From contig NZ_PYLO01000002.1 in the NCBI RefSeq assembly GCF_003024715.1, forward strand, positions 496,001 through 560,000: a stretch of DNA of 64,000 bases, in the 5' to 3' direction. Of this stretch, positions 24,480 to 33,403 are shown one piece after another. The notes under the pieces are model-generated. The model saw only the letters and a list, made by a program, of their open reading frames with translations, was not told where the DNA came from and made no database searches. Every line of letters begins with the position of its first letter. Within the stretch, counting starts at the first letter, position 1. The DNA is from Clostridium fessum. Its GTDB lineage: Bacteria; Bacillota; Clostridia; Lachnospirales; Lachnospiraceae. The position numbers and the translations under genes are program-made.

Positions 24480-25262
24480 CTAAACGATCGCCTGCAGCAG
24501 CCTGCGCGCATATTCATCCGTTGTCTTTCCCAGCTCCCGGACCGGACGGCATTCTGTGATATGTCCGCGGTATAAAAACAGCACCTCATCGCACAGATAG
24601 GTAACCGACGTCAAATCATGCGTAATAAATACATACGTCAGATTCAGTTTCTCCTTTAAATCTATAAGCAGCTCCATAACCTGCACCTGCGTATGTGCAT
24701 CCAAAGATGAAATCGCCTCATCGAACAGAATTATCTCCGGTTCGCAGGCTACCGCCCGGGCAATGCAGACTCGCTGGAGCTGACCGCCGGACAATTCATG
24801 GGGATATCGATCCAGAAAATCTGCACTTAGTCCCACCATCTCCATCAGCTCTCCGGCACCTTTTTTTATTTTCTCTCTTGAAAGCTTCCGGATTCCCTTT
24901 TTACGTGCTGCTGCCCGCTGTCCCTCCGCCAGAATATCCCGTATACGGAAACGCGGGTTCGCCGAGGTTGTATAATCCTGAAAAACAATACTGATTTTCT
25001 TCTGCAGATTCTTTCTCCCCTGACGGTTTCGATAAATCTCCTCCCCATCCAGAAGCACCTGCCCGGAATCCGGTTTTAAAAGTCCGCAAAGGACACGTCC
25101 AACCGTCGATTTTCCGCTTCCGGTTTCTCCTAAGATCCCCAGGCAGCTTCCCTTTTCCACCTGCAAAGATACGTCAAACAGCACCTGGTCCCTGGAGGTT
25201 CCAAACAATTTATCCTGACGCTCACTCCGGAAGCTGACACATATATCTTTTAATTCAAGCAT
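24480..25262 (-). CDS. ABC transporter ATPase, NikE/DppF-like
   Basis: A 260-residue ATPase of the peptide/nickel importer family: Walker A GETGSGKSTVGRVL, signature LSGGQLQRVCIARAV, Walker B EIILFDEAISSLDA, and the H loop ITHDLTS. It overlaps the upstream ATPase gene by 13 bases. Together the two ATPases power the NikBC-type channel. It is shorter than peptide DppF by the usual C-terminal oligopeptide motif, which fits a nickel-type system. Confidence 0.92.
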   Translation of the reverse strand: MLELKDICVSFRSERQDKLFGTSRDQVLFDVSLQVEKGSCLGILGETGSGKSTVGRVLCGLLKPDSGQVLLDGEEIYRNRQGRKNLQKKISIVFQDYTTSANPRFRIRDILAEGQRAAARKKGIRKLSREKIKKGAGELMEMVGLSADFLDRYPHELSGGQLQRVCIARAVACEPEIILFDEAISSLDAHTQVQVMELLIDLKEKLNLTYVFITHDLTSVTYLCDEVLFLYRGHITECRPVRELGKTTDEYARRLLQAIV

Positions 25263-26104
25263 AATTCCTCCTGATTATCCAGGCAAAGCCGGTAGCGCTC
25301 CATGACCGAGCGCCGTGTCTCTGCAAGCATCCGTGTATACGGATCCTTTGCATGCCTTAAGATATGTTCAAAATCGCCCTGTTCGACCAGTTTTCCTCCA
25401 TTCATCACGACGATCTCGTCCGCAATCTTCGAAACCGCCCCCAAATCATGGGAGATAAATATCATCGCCGTATGACTTTCTTCCTTGATCCGCTGAAATT
25501 CCTTCAAAATTTCAGCCTGGGTGATGGCATCGATTGCCGTTGTCGGTTCATCTGCCACCAGAAGTGCCGGCTTCATCGCCAGTGCCAGCCCAATCATGAT
25601 TCTCTGAAGCATTCCTCCGGAAAGCTGGTGTGGATACTGCCCCAGCACTTCCTCCGGATTATGAATTCTCATTTTTTCCAATACTTCCAGGGAAATCTCC
25701 CGGATCTTTGCCCGATCCCAATCTGTATGGGCTGCAAAGGTCTCGGCCATCTGGCTTCCAATCCGGTAAAGTGGATCAAAGCAGGTCATCGGATTCTGGA
25801 GAACCATGCCTATCTTCTGCCCACGCAGCCGCCGCAGTTCATCCCGTCCTGCCCGGCATAGATCCTTTCCCTCAAACCATGCCTGTCCTTCTATCCGGAA
25901 CTGGCGGTCCAGAAGTCCCAGAATTGCTTTTACCGTCATGCTTTTTCCGCTTCCGGATTCTCCCAGAATACCCAGGCACTGCCCCGGCTCTACCTCAAAG
26001 CTTACATTCTCGACCAATTTTTTCTGTTTATTTCTGATTTTCAGTTCTACATTCAGTCCATCCACCCGCAGAATCGGCTGCACCCGCTCATGATTCAGGC
26101 TCAT
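25250..26104 (-). CDS. ABC transporter ATPase, NikD/DppD-like
   Basis: A 284-residue ATPase: Walker A GESGSGKSMTVKAIL, Q loop MVLQNPMTCFDPLY, signature LSGGMLQRIMIGLAL, Walker B ALLVADEPTTAID, and H loop ISHDLGAVSK. Its ATG overlaps the permease stop by four bases. The C-terminus is slightly extended (RRSVMERYRLCLDNQEELC) past the usual end. Confidence 0.93.
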   Translation of the reverse strand: MSLNHERVQPILRVDGLNVELKIRNKQKKLVENVSFEVEPGQCLGILGESGSGKSMTVKAILGLLDRQFRIEGQAWFEGKDLCRAGRDELRRLRGQKIGMVLQNPMTCFDPLYRIGSQMAETFAAHTDWDRAKIREISLEVLEKMRIHNPEEVLGQYPHQLSGGMLQRIMIGLALAMKPALLVADEPTTAIDAITQAEILKEFQRIKEESHTAMIFISHDLGAVSKIADEIVVMNGGKLVEQGDFEHILRHAKDPYTRMLAETRRSVMERYRLCLDNQEELCLN

Positions 26105-26928
26105 TTCTGCACCTCCTTCGGATCCAGCACATCCCGCAGGGCATCTCCCATCAGGTTAAACGCTGCTACCAGAATTACCACCGCAATTCCCGGAACCAGC
26201 ATCTGTACCGGATTGCTGGTGAGGACATTCTTCGCCTCGCTCAGCATCGCTCCCCATTCCGGTGTCGGTGCCTGTACACCCAGTCCCAGAAATGAGAGGG
26301 TTGAAATATTGATAATCGCCCATCCGACATCCAGAGAGGATAAAACTGCCAGATCTGCCGCAATTGACGGTACAAGATGGCGAAATAATATAAAAGATTC
26401 TGGTGTTCCTATACATCGTGAAAAGCGCACAAAGTTCCGGTCACGATACTGCATAACACCTGTCCGGATCATCCGCGCATACCAGGCCCATTTAATAAAC
26501 ACATTGGCCAGAATTACATTCTGCACGCTGATTCCCAACAGGGCTACCACTGCAAACACCATGATCTGGCTCGGAAATGAAAGCATTACATCGACGGTTC
26601 GCATGATCACCTCTTCCACGATCCCGCGGAAATAACCTGCCAAAAGTCCCATCAACGCTCCCAGGCCAATCGTTCCAAGCATGGTCAGGACTGCCAGCCC
26701 CAGCGTCGGACGGATTCCATAAATCATTCTCGACAAAATACACCGTCCCAGATTATCGGTACCAAGTGGATACTGCTGGCTGAATCCGGCAAATTTATTT
26801 AAAATATCCGTTGCATACGGATCATTCGGTGCGATAAACGGTGCAAAGATCCCTATGAGCGCCACGATAAGCACCAGACCAATCGTTCCAACGGCCGCCC
26901 GGTTTCGAATCAATCGTCCTACCATCAA
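26101..26928 (-). CDS. ABC transporter permease, NikC/DppC-like
   Basis: A 275-residue permease with about six membrane helices and the coupling loop in SLDVGWAIINISTLSFLGLGVQAPTPEWGAML, of which FLGLG and PEWGAML are the family hallmarks. The N-terminus shows IAPNDPYATDILNKF and YPLGTDNLGR, as in DppC/NikC. It overlaps the nikB-like gene by four bases. Confidence 0.94.
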   Translation of the reverse strand: MMVGRLIRNRAAVGTIGLVLIVALIGIFAPFIAPNDPYATDILNKFAGFSQQYPLGTDNLGRCILSRMIYGIRPTLGLAVLTMLGTIGLGALMGLLAGYFRGIVEEVIMRTVDVMLSFPSQIMVFAVVALLGISVQNVILANVFIKWAWYARMIRTGVMQYRDRNFVRFSRCIGTPESFILFRHLVPSIAADLAVLSSLDVGWAIINISTLSFLGLGVQAPTPEWGAMLSEAKNVLTSNPVQMLVPGIAVVILVAAFNLMGDALRDVLDPKEVQK

Positions 26929-27870
26929 TGACTCTCCTTTCTAAGACGCGGATCTGAAATTGTCTGAAGAATATCAAATAATAAATTAAATCCGACAAAT
27001 AGTACTCCGATCAATAGCACATACGTCTGAATCACCGGATAATCCCGGTTAAAAATCGAGCTGATACAGAGTGTCCCAAGCCCCGGCCAGGCAAATACAT
27101 TCTCAACGACGATCGTTCCTGAAATCAGCTGCGGTATGCTCATTCCGATCGCTACAATACAAGTATGCATCGAATTTTTCAAAATGTGTTTAAGAAGAAT
27201 CTGCCGGTTTGGAATGCCTCTCACATTGGCATAGAGAACATAATCCTGTTTCATGTTTTCCAACATATTATTGCGGATTAGGCGGATATAAGTCGATATA
27301 TAACTCAATGATACCGTAAACGATGGCAGAATCAGGTGTTTAAAGCTCCCGCTTCCGCTCGTTGGAAGCAGATCCAGCTTGATCGAAACCAGCCAGATCA
27401 GAAGAAGCCCTACCCAGTATGCAGGCATCGCCGTTGTCATAAAAACAATCGCCCGCATGATGCGGTCAAACACACCATCCTTATAAACGGCACAGAGCAC
27501 TCCAATCGGAATGCTCAGTACCAGAACCATCACAAACGATACACCCGCAAGCTGCAGAGTCGCCGGAAGACAGCGCATCAGTTCGCCCGCAACTGTACGG
27601 CTCGGATTGACATAACTGATTCCAAAATCTCCCCTCAGACAGTCAGCCAGCCAGCCAGGAAATATATCGTATCAGATATGGTTTGTCCAATCCAAGTTCC
27701 GCCCTTACCTGTGCCACCGCTTCTTCTGTAATAACCGGTACCTGGCGGACGCGCAGTGCCACCTCCGCCGGATCGGATGGTATCAGGTTAATAAACACAA
27801 AACACACAAACGAAATGATAATAAGAAGCGGAATTGCCGACAGGATTCGTTTTATGATATATTGTTTCAT
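26925..27870 (-). pseudogene. ABC transporter permease, NikB/DppB-like, frameshifted
   Basis: Two frames give one DppB/NikB permease. The first (MKQYIIKRILSAIPLLIII to RYISWLAG) stops at 27643; the second continues with FGISYVNPSRTVAGELMRC and the family core GTIVVENVFAWPGLGTL. The break lies in a run of CAGC units (27644-27658 on the plus strand). Removing one 4-base unit gives a single 313-codon frame reading WLADCLRGDFG through the junction, with no other defect. It is therefore a real sequence frameshift, a phase-variable repeat, or a sequencing error. If real, the transporter lacks one permease. Confidence 0.88.
27644..27658 (+). repeat. CAGC tetranucleotide run in the nikB-like gene
   Basis: Three full CAGC units plus CAG. 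One unit fewer restores the permease reading frame. Short tandem units of this kind slip during replication. Confidence 0.85.
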
Positions 27871-27881
27871 TTATTTTTCCT

Positions 27882-29507
27882 TTATTTCTTCTCTCCAAAA
27901 TAGAAATCAGCGAACGGAACCTCATACTGAGTCTGTGTAAAATGAAAGCCCTGCAGATCCGAACGGTAGATTGCCTTATTGCACTCATAAGTAAGCGGAA
28001 TATAGACCGCATCCTCATGCAGACGGGTCAGCACAAATGTATACAGCTCCTGACGCTGCTCTTCATCCGTGGAAATCAGGATCTCTGTAATCGCATCATC
28101 GATATCTGCCTTATCTTCCAGTCCCTGCTGTGCCGCAAAATCTCCATAAACCGGAGCGCGCATCGCCGCCAGGGAGGACTGCGGGTCATACGGAGTTCCC
28201 CAGCAGATATTAAATACCATGTCAAAGTTTCCAGCCTTCATACTATCACGGTAAGACTGTTCTTCCTCTCCATGAATGTTCAGGGAGACACCCAGCTTCT
28301 GGTATTCGCTCTGGAGGTACTCCGCAATCGCTTTTTCCGTCACACTATCGCTGTTATAAAGCAGCTCCAGTTCCATTTTCTGGCCGTCTTTTTCACGTAC
28401 GCCGTCTCCAGCCAACGTCCAGCCTGCTTCCTCCAGCATCTTCGTTGCTTCTTCCACATCATACTCATATGGGGTCAGATTGATATCGCAGTAAGGAACG
28501 GTAGATGCAAACAGTGTATCCGCCGGCTGTTCCAGACCATAAAAAATACCTTCTGAAATCGCTGCTTTGTTTGTCGCATGCTGAAGTGCCTTACGCACTT
28601 CCTTCTCATCCAGAATATCACGGGTTGTATTCAGTACAATCTGCCGGGTCGAGGTCGGATCCGATAACGCAACCGTAAAATTGTCATTTCCCGTATACTG
28701 GTTAATTGCATCCGCATCAATCATATTTTTACCGAAAATCAGATCAATTTCCCCTTTTTCCAGTGCCATGATACGCGTCTGATTATCCGGTATTACTTTT
28801 ACCGTAATCTTTTTGATGGACGGCTGCTCCCCCCAATAGTTTTCGTTTGCTTCAAATACTGCATACTCATCTGTCACAAAATCGGTCAGGACATATGGAC
28901 CTGTTCCAATGTATTCGTTTACGCCATCCTTTGTGCTTCCGTCCTTCATCGCCTTCGGAGAAATCATTGCAAACGGACGGGTAACTCCCAACTCTGTCAG
29001 CAGAGGATAGTACGGCTCCGACAGTTCGATCACAAAGGTTTTATCATCCGGAGCCGAAACCCCAACCAGAAGATTCATCATTTCCAGCCAGGTGTGACGA
29101 TCTTTGTTTTCAATGATTGCATCAAAGTTTGCCTTGATCGCGTTGGCGTCACACACCTCTCCGTCCGAAAATTTCACTCCATCACGGATGTGGAACGTGT
29201 AGGTCTTTCCATCTTCACTGATATCCCAGCTCTCTGCCAGGCAGCCCTCATACCCATTTTCTGTAATATTGACTAAGGTCTCGTAGAGCATTTCCTGTGC
29301 ATACATTTCACCTGCATACAGATGTGGATTCAGATCACGGATATCCCGATAATTAACAAATACCAGTTCATCCTTCGTGCTCTCTGCCGATGCACTCTGC
29401 TCTGATTTTGTCCCTTCTGTACTGTTTGAAGCGTTTCCGCCACATCCAGCCAAGACAGCCACGGAAAGAACACCAGCTGCCGCTATGAGTCTTTTACTTT
29501 TTTTCAT
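27882..29507 (-). CDS. NikA-like solute-binding lipoprotein
   Basis: A 541-residue extracellular binding protein of family 5. It has a lipoprotein signal (KRLIAAAGVLSVAVLAGC), then a low-complexity serine/glutamate linker. The mature part is closely NikA-like: DLNPHLYAGEMYAQEMLYE, SEDGKTYTFHIRDGVKFSDGE, RPFAMISPKAM, IGTGPYVLTDF, ENYWGEQPSIKKI, and ICWGTPYDPQSSLAAMRAP. In E. coli NikA a histidine in the matching stretch (HRTWGAPYDP) binds nickel; here the aligned residue appears to be asparagine. The ATG is preceded by CAGGAGGACAT; an upstream frame of 38 codons is unsupported. Substrate could be nickel, another metal complex or a peptide. Confidence 0.88.
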   Translation of the reverse strand: MKKSKRLIAAAGVLSVAVLAGCGGNASNSTEGTKSEQSASAESTKDELVFVNYRDIRDLNPHLYAGEMYAQEMLYETLVNITENGYEGCLAESWDISEDGKTYTFHIRDGVKFSDGEVCDANAIKANFDAIIENKDRHTWLEMMNLLVGVSAPDDKTFVIELSEPYYPLLTELGVTRPFAMISPKAMKDGSTKDGVNEYIGTGPYVLTDFVTDEYAVFEANENYWGEQPSIKKITVKVIPDNQTRIMALEKGEIDLIFGKNMIDADAINQYTGNDNFTVALSDPTSTRQIVLNTTRDILDEKEVRKALQHATNKAAISEGIFYGLEQPADTLFASTVPYCDINLTPYEYDVEEATKMLEEAGWTLAGDGVREKDGQKMELELLYNSDSVTEKAIAEYLQSEYQKLGVSLNIHGEEEQSYRDSMKAGNFDMVFNICWGTPYDPQSSLAAMRAPVYGDFAAQQGLEDKADIDDAITEILISTDEEQRQELYTFVLTRLHEDAVYIPLTYECNKAIYRSDLQGFHFTQTQYEVPFADFYFGEKK

Positions 29508-29610
29508 ATATGTCCTCCTGTTATGCCTGACGCAGGTTTGAAAGCCTGCATCTCTTTTATCTACTTTGTTAAAACAATTCGTTTTTACCGGCAGATAAAA
29601 GGATAACATA

Positions 29611-29667
29611 GTTACGCACAACTAACCACTATCGTTTTACAGGGGGATTGCTATAACGATTTGTTAT
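29611..29667 (-). promoter_or_regulatory. Putative LysR operators before the nikA-like gene
   Basis: GTTA-N5-AACTAACC at 29611-29627 matches the sequence in front of the lysR gene (30618-30634). A second dyad, ATAAC-GATTT-GTTAT, lies at 29653-29667. Both use GTTA/TAAC half sites. I could not assign clear -35 and -10 boxes. Confidence 0.5.
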
Positions 29668-29677
29668 ATCTAAACAA

Positions 29678-30580
29678 TTAAAGCATTTTTTTGAAATGTT
29701 CTAAAAACCACGCTGCCTCCGCACTCAGCTTTTCTTCATTCTGGTAAATATATCCGATTACCAGAAATGGTTCACTATTCCGGATCTTCAGATTACGGAT
29801 TGGATATTGTTTATAATCCTCATATAAAAAATCAATTCCCAGGCTGCAGATATCGCTCTGCATCAGGAGATTCATTGTCATATGATCGCTATTGGTATGT
29901 ACAACCGTATTCAGCATATCCGTGCTGATCGCTCCCAGGCTCACATGGTTTAAATGATGCTCCATTGAGAAAAAATCCCGGATTCCGCTGACGAATTTTA
30001 ACTGCGGAAGCTCGGTAAAATCGATACTCTCATCCTCATAACGCGGATGATTTGGTCCCACATAAACACAGGCAGGTTTGACATCCAGTTCCTGAAAAGA
30101 CAATTTTTTGTGGGACAAAATATGCCGGAATGCCGGAACCTGTTTCTGTGCTACATACACAATCCCCAACTCCGAAATTCCCTGGGATACCTGATCACTA
30201 ATCTCCTCCACACTGCCTTCCCGGTGGGAAATCTGGCACTCGCAGCCATATTTCTTATAAAAATCTGTCAGAAGCCTCGCAATCATGTTGCTCGGGTAGG
30301 TAGAAACGGTAAATTTCCGTTCCTGCGTATCTTCTGCCAGCGAGTTAATAAGACTCACATGATTTAAAATATTGTGTGCATACTCCCGGACCGTTTCTCC
30401 ATATGGGGTAACCCTGAGCCCTCTGCTTGTCCGCTCAAATAACGCACGCCCCAGCTCCTGTTCCAGCATCCCGATCACCTTGCTGACATTCGGTTGGGAT
30501 GTGTATAGGCATTCTGCTGCCTGATTAAAACTACCTTTTTCACAGGCAACCATAAAATATTCAAGCTGTTTTAATTCCAT
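29678..30580 (-). CDS. LysR family transcriptional regulator
   Basis: A 300-residue LysR protein: the winged helix-turn-helix MELKQLEYFMVACEKGSFNQAAECLYTSQ with PNVSKVIGMLEQELG, wing RTSRGLRVTPYGE, then a two-lobed effector domain from about residue 85 (FTVSTYPSNMIARLLTDFY). GGAGGACTTC precedes the chosen ATG; nine upstream codons are in frame. It lies directly upstream of the nik-like operon on the same strand and shares an operator-like sequence with it, so it probably controls both itself and the transporter. Confidence 0.93.
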   Translation of the reverse strand: MELKQLEYFMVACEKGSFNQAAECLYTSQPNVSKVIGMLEQELGRALFERTSRGLRVTPYGETVREYAHNILNHVSLINSLAEDTQERKFTVSTYPSNMIARLLTDFYKKYGCECQISHREGSVEEISDQVSQGISELGIVYVAQKQVPAFRHILSHKKLSFQELDVKPACVYVGPNHPRYEDESIDFTELPQLKFVSGIRDFFSMEHHLNHVSLGAISTDMLNTVVHTNSDHMTMNLLMQSDICSLGIDFLYEDYKQYPIRNLKIRNSEPFLVIGYIYQNEEKLSAEAAWFLEHFKKML

Positions 30581-30617
30581 TGAAGTCCTCCTTCTGTTGT
30601 TCTCCATTCCACCTTAT

Positions 30618-30634
30618 GTTAGCTGTAACTAACC
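30618..30634 (-). promoter_or_regulatory. Putative LysR autoregulatory operator
   Basis: GTTAG-CTGTAA-CTAAC, a perfect 5-bp inverted repeat, 38 bases upstream of the lysR start. It shares GTTA-N5-AACTAACC with the site before the nikA-like gene. Confidence 0.55.
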
Positions 30635-30684
30635 AAAATACAAAAATCAAGAGGCACACAGCTTGCACAGCCTATGCACCTCTC

Positions 30685-30720
30685 TTTCGGTTCCAAAAGT
30701 GCCCACCCGCGGACAGTAAC
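30685..30720 (+). repeat. Partial copy (right end) of the dispersed inverted-repeat element
   Basis: TTTCGGTTCCAAAAGTGCC, then CACCCGCGGACAGTAAC, matches the right end of the full elements at 34.6 and 60.9 kb. No left end is recognisable. It lies between ecfT and lysR. Confidence 0.7.
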
Positions 30721-30730
30721 CCCTTTTTCG

Positions 30731-31531
30731 CTAAAAAACGATCCGCAGTACAATCACAATTCCCAGATAAGCCAGAAGAATCAAGTAGGTAATCCGGTCT
30801 CTCCTCTCATAATGCAGCGGCTTCATCTTCGTGCGCCCACTTCCGCCCCGGTAGCAGCGCGCCTCCATCGCCATCGCCAGATCCGTCGCGCGGCGGAACG
30901 CCGATACGAAAAGTGGTACCAGAATCGGGATCATGCTCTTTGCCCGCTGTACGAGATTGCCAGATTCAAAATCAGCGCCTCTCGCCATCTGTGCCTTCAT
31001 GATCTTATCCGTCTCCTCAATCAGAATCGGGATAAAGCGCAGCGCGATGGACATCATCATCGAGATCTCATGCACCGGCACATGGAGACGGTTCAAGCAT
31101 CCCAGACTCCGCTCCAAGCCGTCCGTAAGCTGGTTCGGGGTCGTCGTCAGCGTCATGACAGAGGAACCAATCACCAGATACATCAGGCGCAGACCCATGA
31201 AAACTGCCAGCCGCAAGCCCTCATGCGTCACTTTTAAAAATCCAATCTGGAAAATAACCCGTCCGCTCGTCAGAAACAGGTTAAAGCTGATACTGATAAG
31301 TAACAGGAACACGATCGCCTTGAGTCCTCGCACGATAAATTTAAATGGTACGCGTGAGGTGCGGACCGCCATCGCCAGAAATACGGTTGCCACTGCATAG
31401 CAGAGCAGGTTGTCCGCGAAAAATAATGAAATAATGTAGATCAGCGTTCCAAACAGCTTGGTACGCGGATCCAGCCGGTGAACCACTGATTCGACCGGAT
31501 AATACTGTCCGATTGTGATATCCCGTATCAT
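30731..31531 (-). CDS. ecfT: ECF transporter transmembrane protein EcfT
   Basis: A 266-residue EcfT with about five membrane helices. It has the start IGQYYPVESVVHRLDPRTKL and the two coupling motifs with Ala-Arg-Gly, MKAQMARGADFES and AMEARCYRGGSGRTKM, that bind the two ATPases. It overlaps ecfA2 by four bases. As a shared energising unit it serves several substrate subunits, including presumably the RibU protein encoded at 63 kb. Confidence 0.96.
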   Translation of the reverse strand: MIRDITIGQYYPVESVVHRLDPRTKLFGTLIYIISLFFADNLLCYAVATVFLAMAVRTSRVPFKFIVRGLKAIVFLLLISISFNLFLTSGRVIFQIGFLKVTHEGLRLAVFMGLRLMYLVIGSSVMTLTTTPNQLTDGLERSLGCLNRLHVPVHEISMMMSIALRFIPILIEETDKIMKAQMARGADFESGNLVQRAKSMIPILVPLFVSAFRRATDLAMAMEARCYRGGSGRTKMKPLHYERRDRITYLILLAYLGIVIVLRIVF

Positions 31532-32391
31532 TGTTTCTCCCTCCGCTTGTTATACAGCGCCAGAATCGCCTCCCGCGCCTCTTCTACCGTCGTGATCGTG
31601 TCGTCGATCGGAATCCCGCGCTCCCGAAGTCCCTGCACCACATAAGTGATCTGCGGCGCGGCAAGACCGATCGCCTCTAACTCCTTGTAATGGCGGAATA
31701 CCTCCTTCGGCGTATCGTCAAACATCTTCACGCCGTCGTTCATGACCATGATGCGGTCCACGTAGCGCGCCATGTCCTCCATGCTGTGGGAAACCACCAA
31801 AATCGTCAGCCCGTGCTCCCGGTTCAGGCGCTCGATCTGACCTAAAATCTCATCGCGCCCCTGCGGATCGAGTCCCGCCGTCGGCTCGTCGAGGATCATC
31901 ATCTCCGGACGCATCGCCAGTACACCCGCGATCGCGACGCGGCGTTTCTGTCCGCCGGAAAGTTCAAACGGGGACTGCTTATAAAATTTTTCATCCATGC
32001 CGACCAGCTTTAAGGCATGGCGGGCACGTTTTTCCACCTCTTCCTGCGGAAGCCCCAGATTTTTCGGTCCGAAACAGACGTCTGTAAAAATATCTGCCTC
32101 AAAGAGCTGGTACTCCGGATACTGGAACACCAGCCCCACTTTACTCCGCAGATCCTTTAATTTATAACCCTGGCTGTAAATGCTGACACCCTGATACTTA
32201 ATGTCGCCGCTGGTCGGCTTGATCAGACCGTTTAAATGCTGGATCAGGGTTGATTTTCCCGATCCAGTGTGACCAATCAGACCGACAAATTCGCCGTCCT
32301 GAATCTCAAAACTCACGTGCTTTAATGCCTGGCGCTCTAACGCCGTGCCCTCGCCGTAGGTGTAGCACAAATCTTCTACCTGTATTGCCAT
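31528..32391 (-). CDS. ecfA2: ECF transporter ATPase EcfA2
   Basis: A 287-residue ATPase: Walker A GHTGSGKSTLIQHLNGL, Q loop VFQYPEYQLFE, signature LSGGQKRRVAIAGVLA, Walker B MILDEPTAGLDP and the H loop VVSHSMEDM. The C-terminal ECF-type extension includes YVVQGLRERGIPID. It starts two bases after ecfA1. Confidence 0.96.
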   Translation of the reverse strand: MAIQVEDLCYTYGEGTALERQALKHVSFEIQDGEFVGLIGHTGSGKSTLIQHLNGLIKPTSGDIKYQGVSIYSQGYKLKDLRSKVGLVFQYPEYQLFEADIFTDVCFGPKNLGLPQEEVEKRARHALKLVGMDEKFYKQSPFELSGGQKRRVAIAGVLAMRPEMMILDEPTAGLDPQGRDEILGQIERLNREHGLTILVVSHSMEDMARYVDRIMVMNDGVKMFDDTPKEVFRHYKELEAIGLAAPQITYVVQGLRERGIPIDDTITTVEEAREAILALYNKRREKQ

Positions 32392-32393
32392 CT

Positions 32394-33254
32394 CTATTCC
32401 TCTTTCAAAAGCGGTACCAGTGCGTCCAGAAGCTCCGATTTGCGAAGGATTCCATCTGGAAGCGGAATTCCCTTTTTCTTAAGCTCCCACGCAAGCTCCG
32501 TCACCTGCGGCACATCCATCCGGTATTGTTTTAGTTCCTCCACGCGGGAGAAAATCTCCTTCGGCGTGCCGTCCATCACGATATGACCGTCATCCATGAC
32601 GATCACGCGGTCTGCATCGACCACCTCTTCCATATAATGGGTGATCAGCACCATCGTGATTCCTTCCACCCGGTTTAACTCATGGACGGTGCGGATAACC
32701 TCCTTGCGTCCGTTCGGATCGAGCATCGCCGTCGGCTCATCGAGCACGATACATTCTGGTTTCATCGCCATGACGCCCGCGATCGCCACACGCTGCTTCT
32801 GTCCGCCGGACAGATGGTTCGGGGACTGCTTGCGGTACATCGTCATCCCGACTGCCTTTAAGCTCTCATCCACTCGCTTCCAGATCTCCTCGGTCGGAAC
32901 TCCGATATTTTCCGGACCGAATCCGACGTCCTCTTCCACTATATTTCCTATGATCTGGTTATCCGGGTTCTGAAAGACCATGCCCGCATTTTTGCGGATA
33001 TCCCACAGATGCGCCTCGTCCCTCGTATCCATCTCCGATACAAAAAGCGTACCGTCAGTCGGGCTCAAAATGCCATTGATCTGCTTGGCAAATGTGGACT
33101 TGCCGGAACCATTGTGTCCCAGGATTGCCACAAAGCTGCCTTTCTCAATCTCCAGATTCACATGATCCAGGGCGCGCTTTACTTCCTCTACCTGCCCCTC
33201 TTCATCGCGTCTTATATAATCAAATACAAGATTGACCGCTTTTATGATATTCAT
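32394..33254 (-). CDS. ecfA1: ECF transporter ATPase EcfA1
   Basis: A 286-residue ATPase: Walker [19 protein letters not shown] loop [13 protein letters not shown], signature [16 protein letters not shown], Walker [14 protein letters not shown], and H loop ITHYMEEV. The start at [13 protein letters not shown] has GGAGG eight bases upstream; 25 further codons are in frame upstream but run into the promoter. First gene of ecfA1-ecfA2-ecfT. Confidence 0.96.
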   Translation of the reverse strand: MNIIKAVNLVFDYIRRDEEGQVEEVKRALDHVNLEIEKGSFVAILGHNGSGKSTFAKQINGILSPTDGTLFVSEMDTRDEAHLWDIRKNAGMVFQNPDNQIIGNIVEEDVGFGPENIGVPTEEIWKRVDESLKAVGMTMYRKQSPNHLSGGQKQRVAIAGVMAMKPECIVLDEPTAMLDPNGRKEVIRTVHELNRVEGITMVLITHYMEEVVDADRVIVMDDGHIVMDGTPKEIFSRVEELKQYRMDVPQVTELAWELKKKGIPLPDGILRKSELLDALVPLLKEE

Positions 33255-33300
33255 GTATTTTTCCTCCACAGTATGTCCGCCTGACCGGACATTACCGTTC

Positions 33301-33329
33301 ATTGTAGAAGAATTTTCCCCGGTAGTCAA
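33301..33329 (-). promoter_or_regulatory. ecfA1 promoter
   Basis: Minus-strand TTGACT (33324-33329) and TACAAT (33301-33306), exactly 17 bases apart, 47 bases upstream of the ecfA1 start. Confidence 0.8.
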
Positions 33330-33403
33330 GCGGTTGTTCCGAATTGTTATCCTTTTTTAAAAATAAGTTTACTTTTTATCCACCCGCCCCAGGTACAGAC
33401 TAC

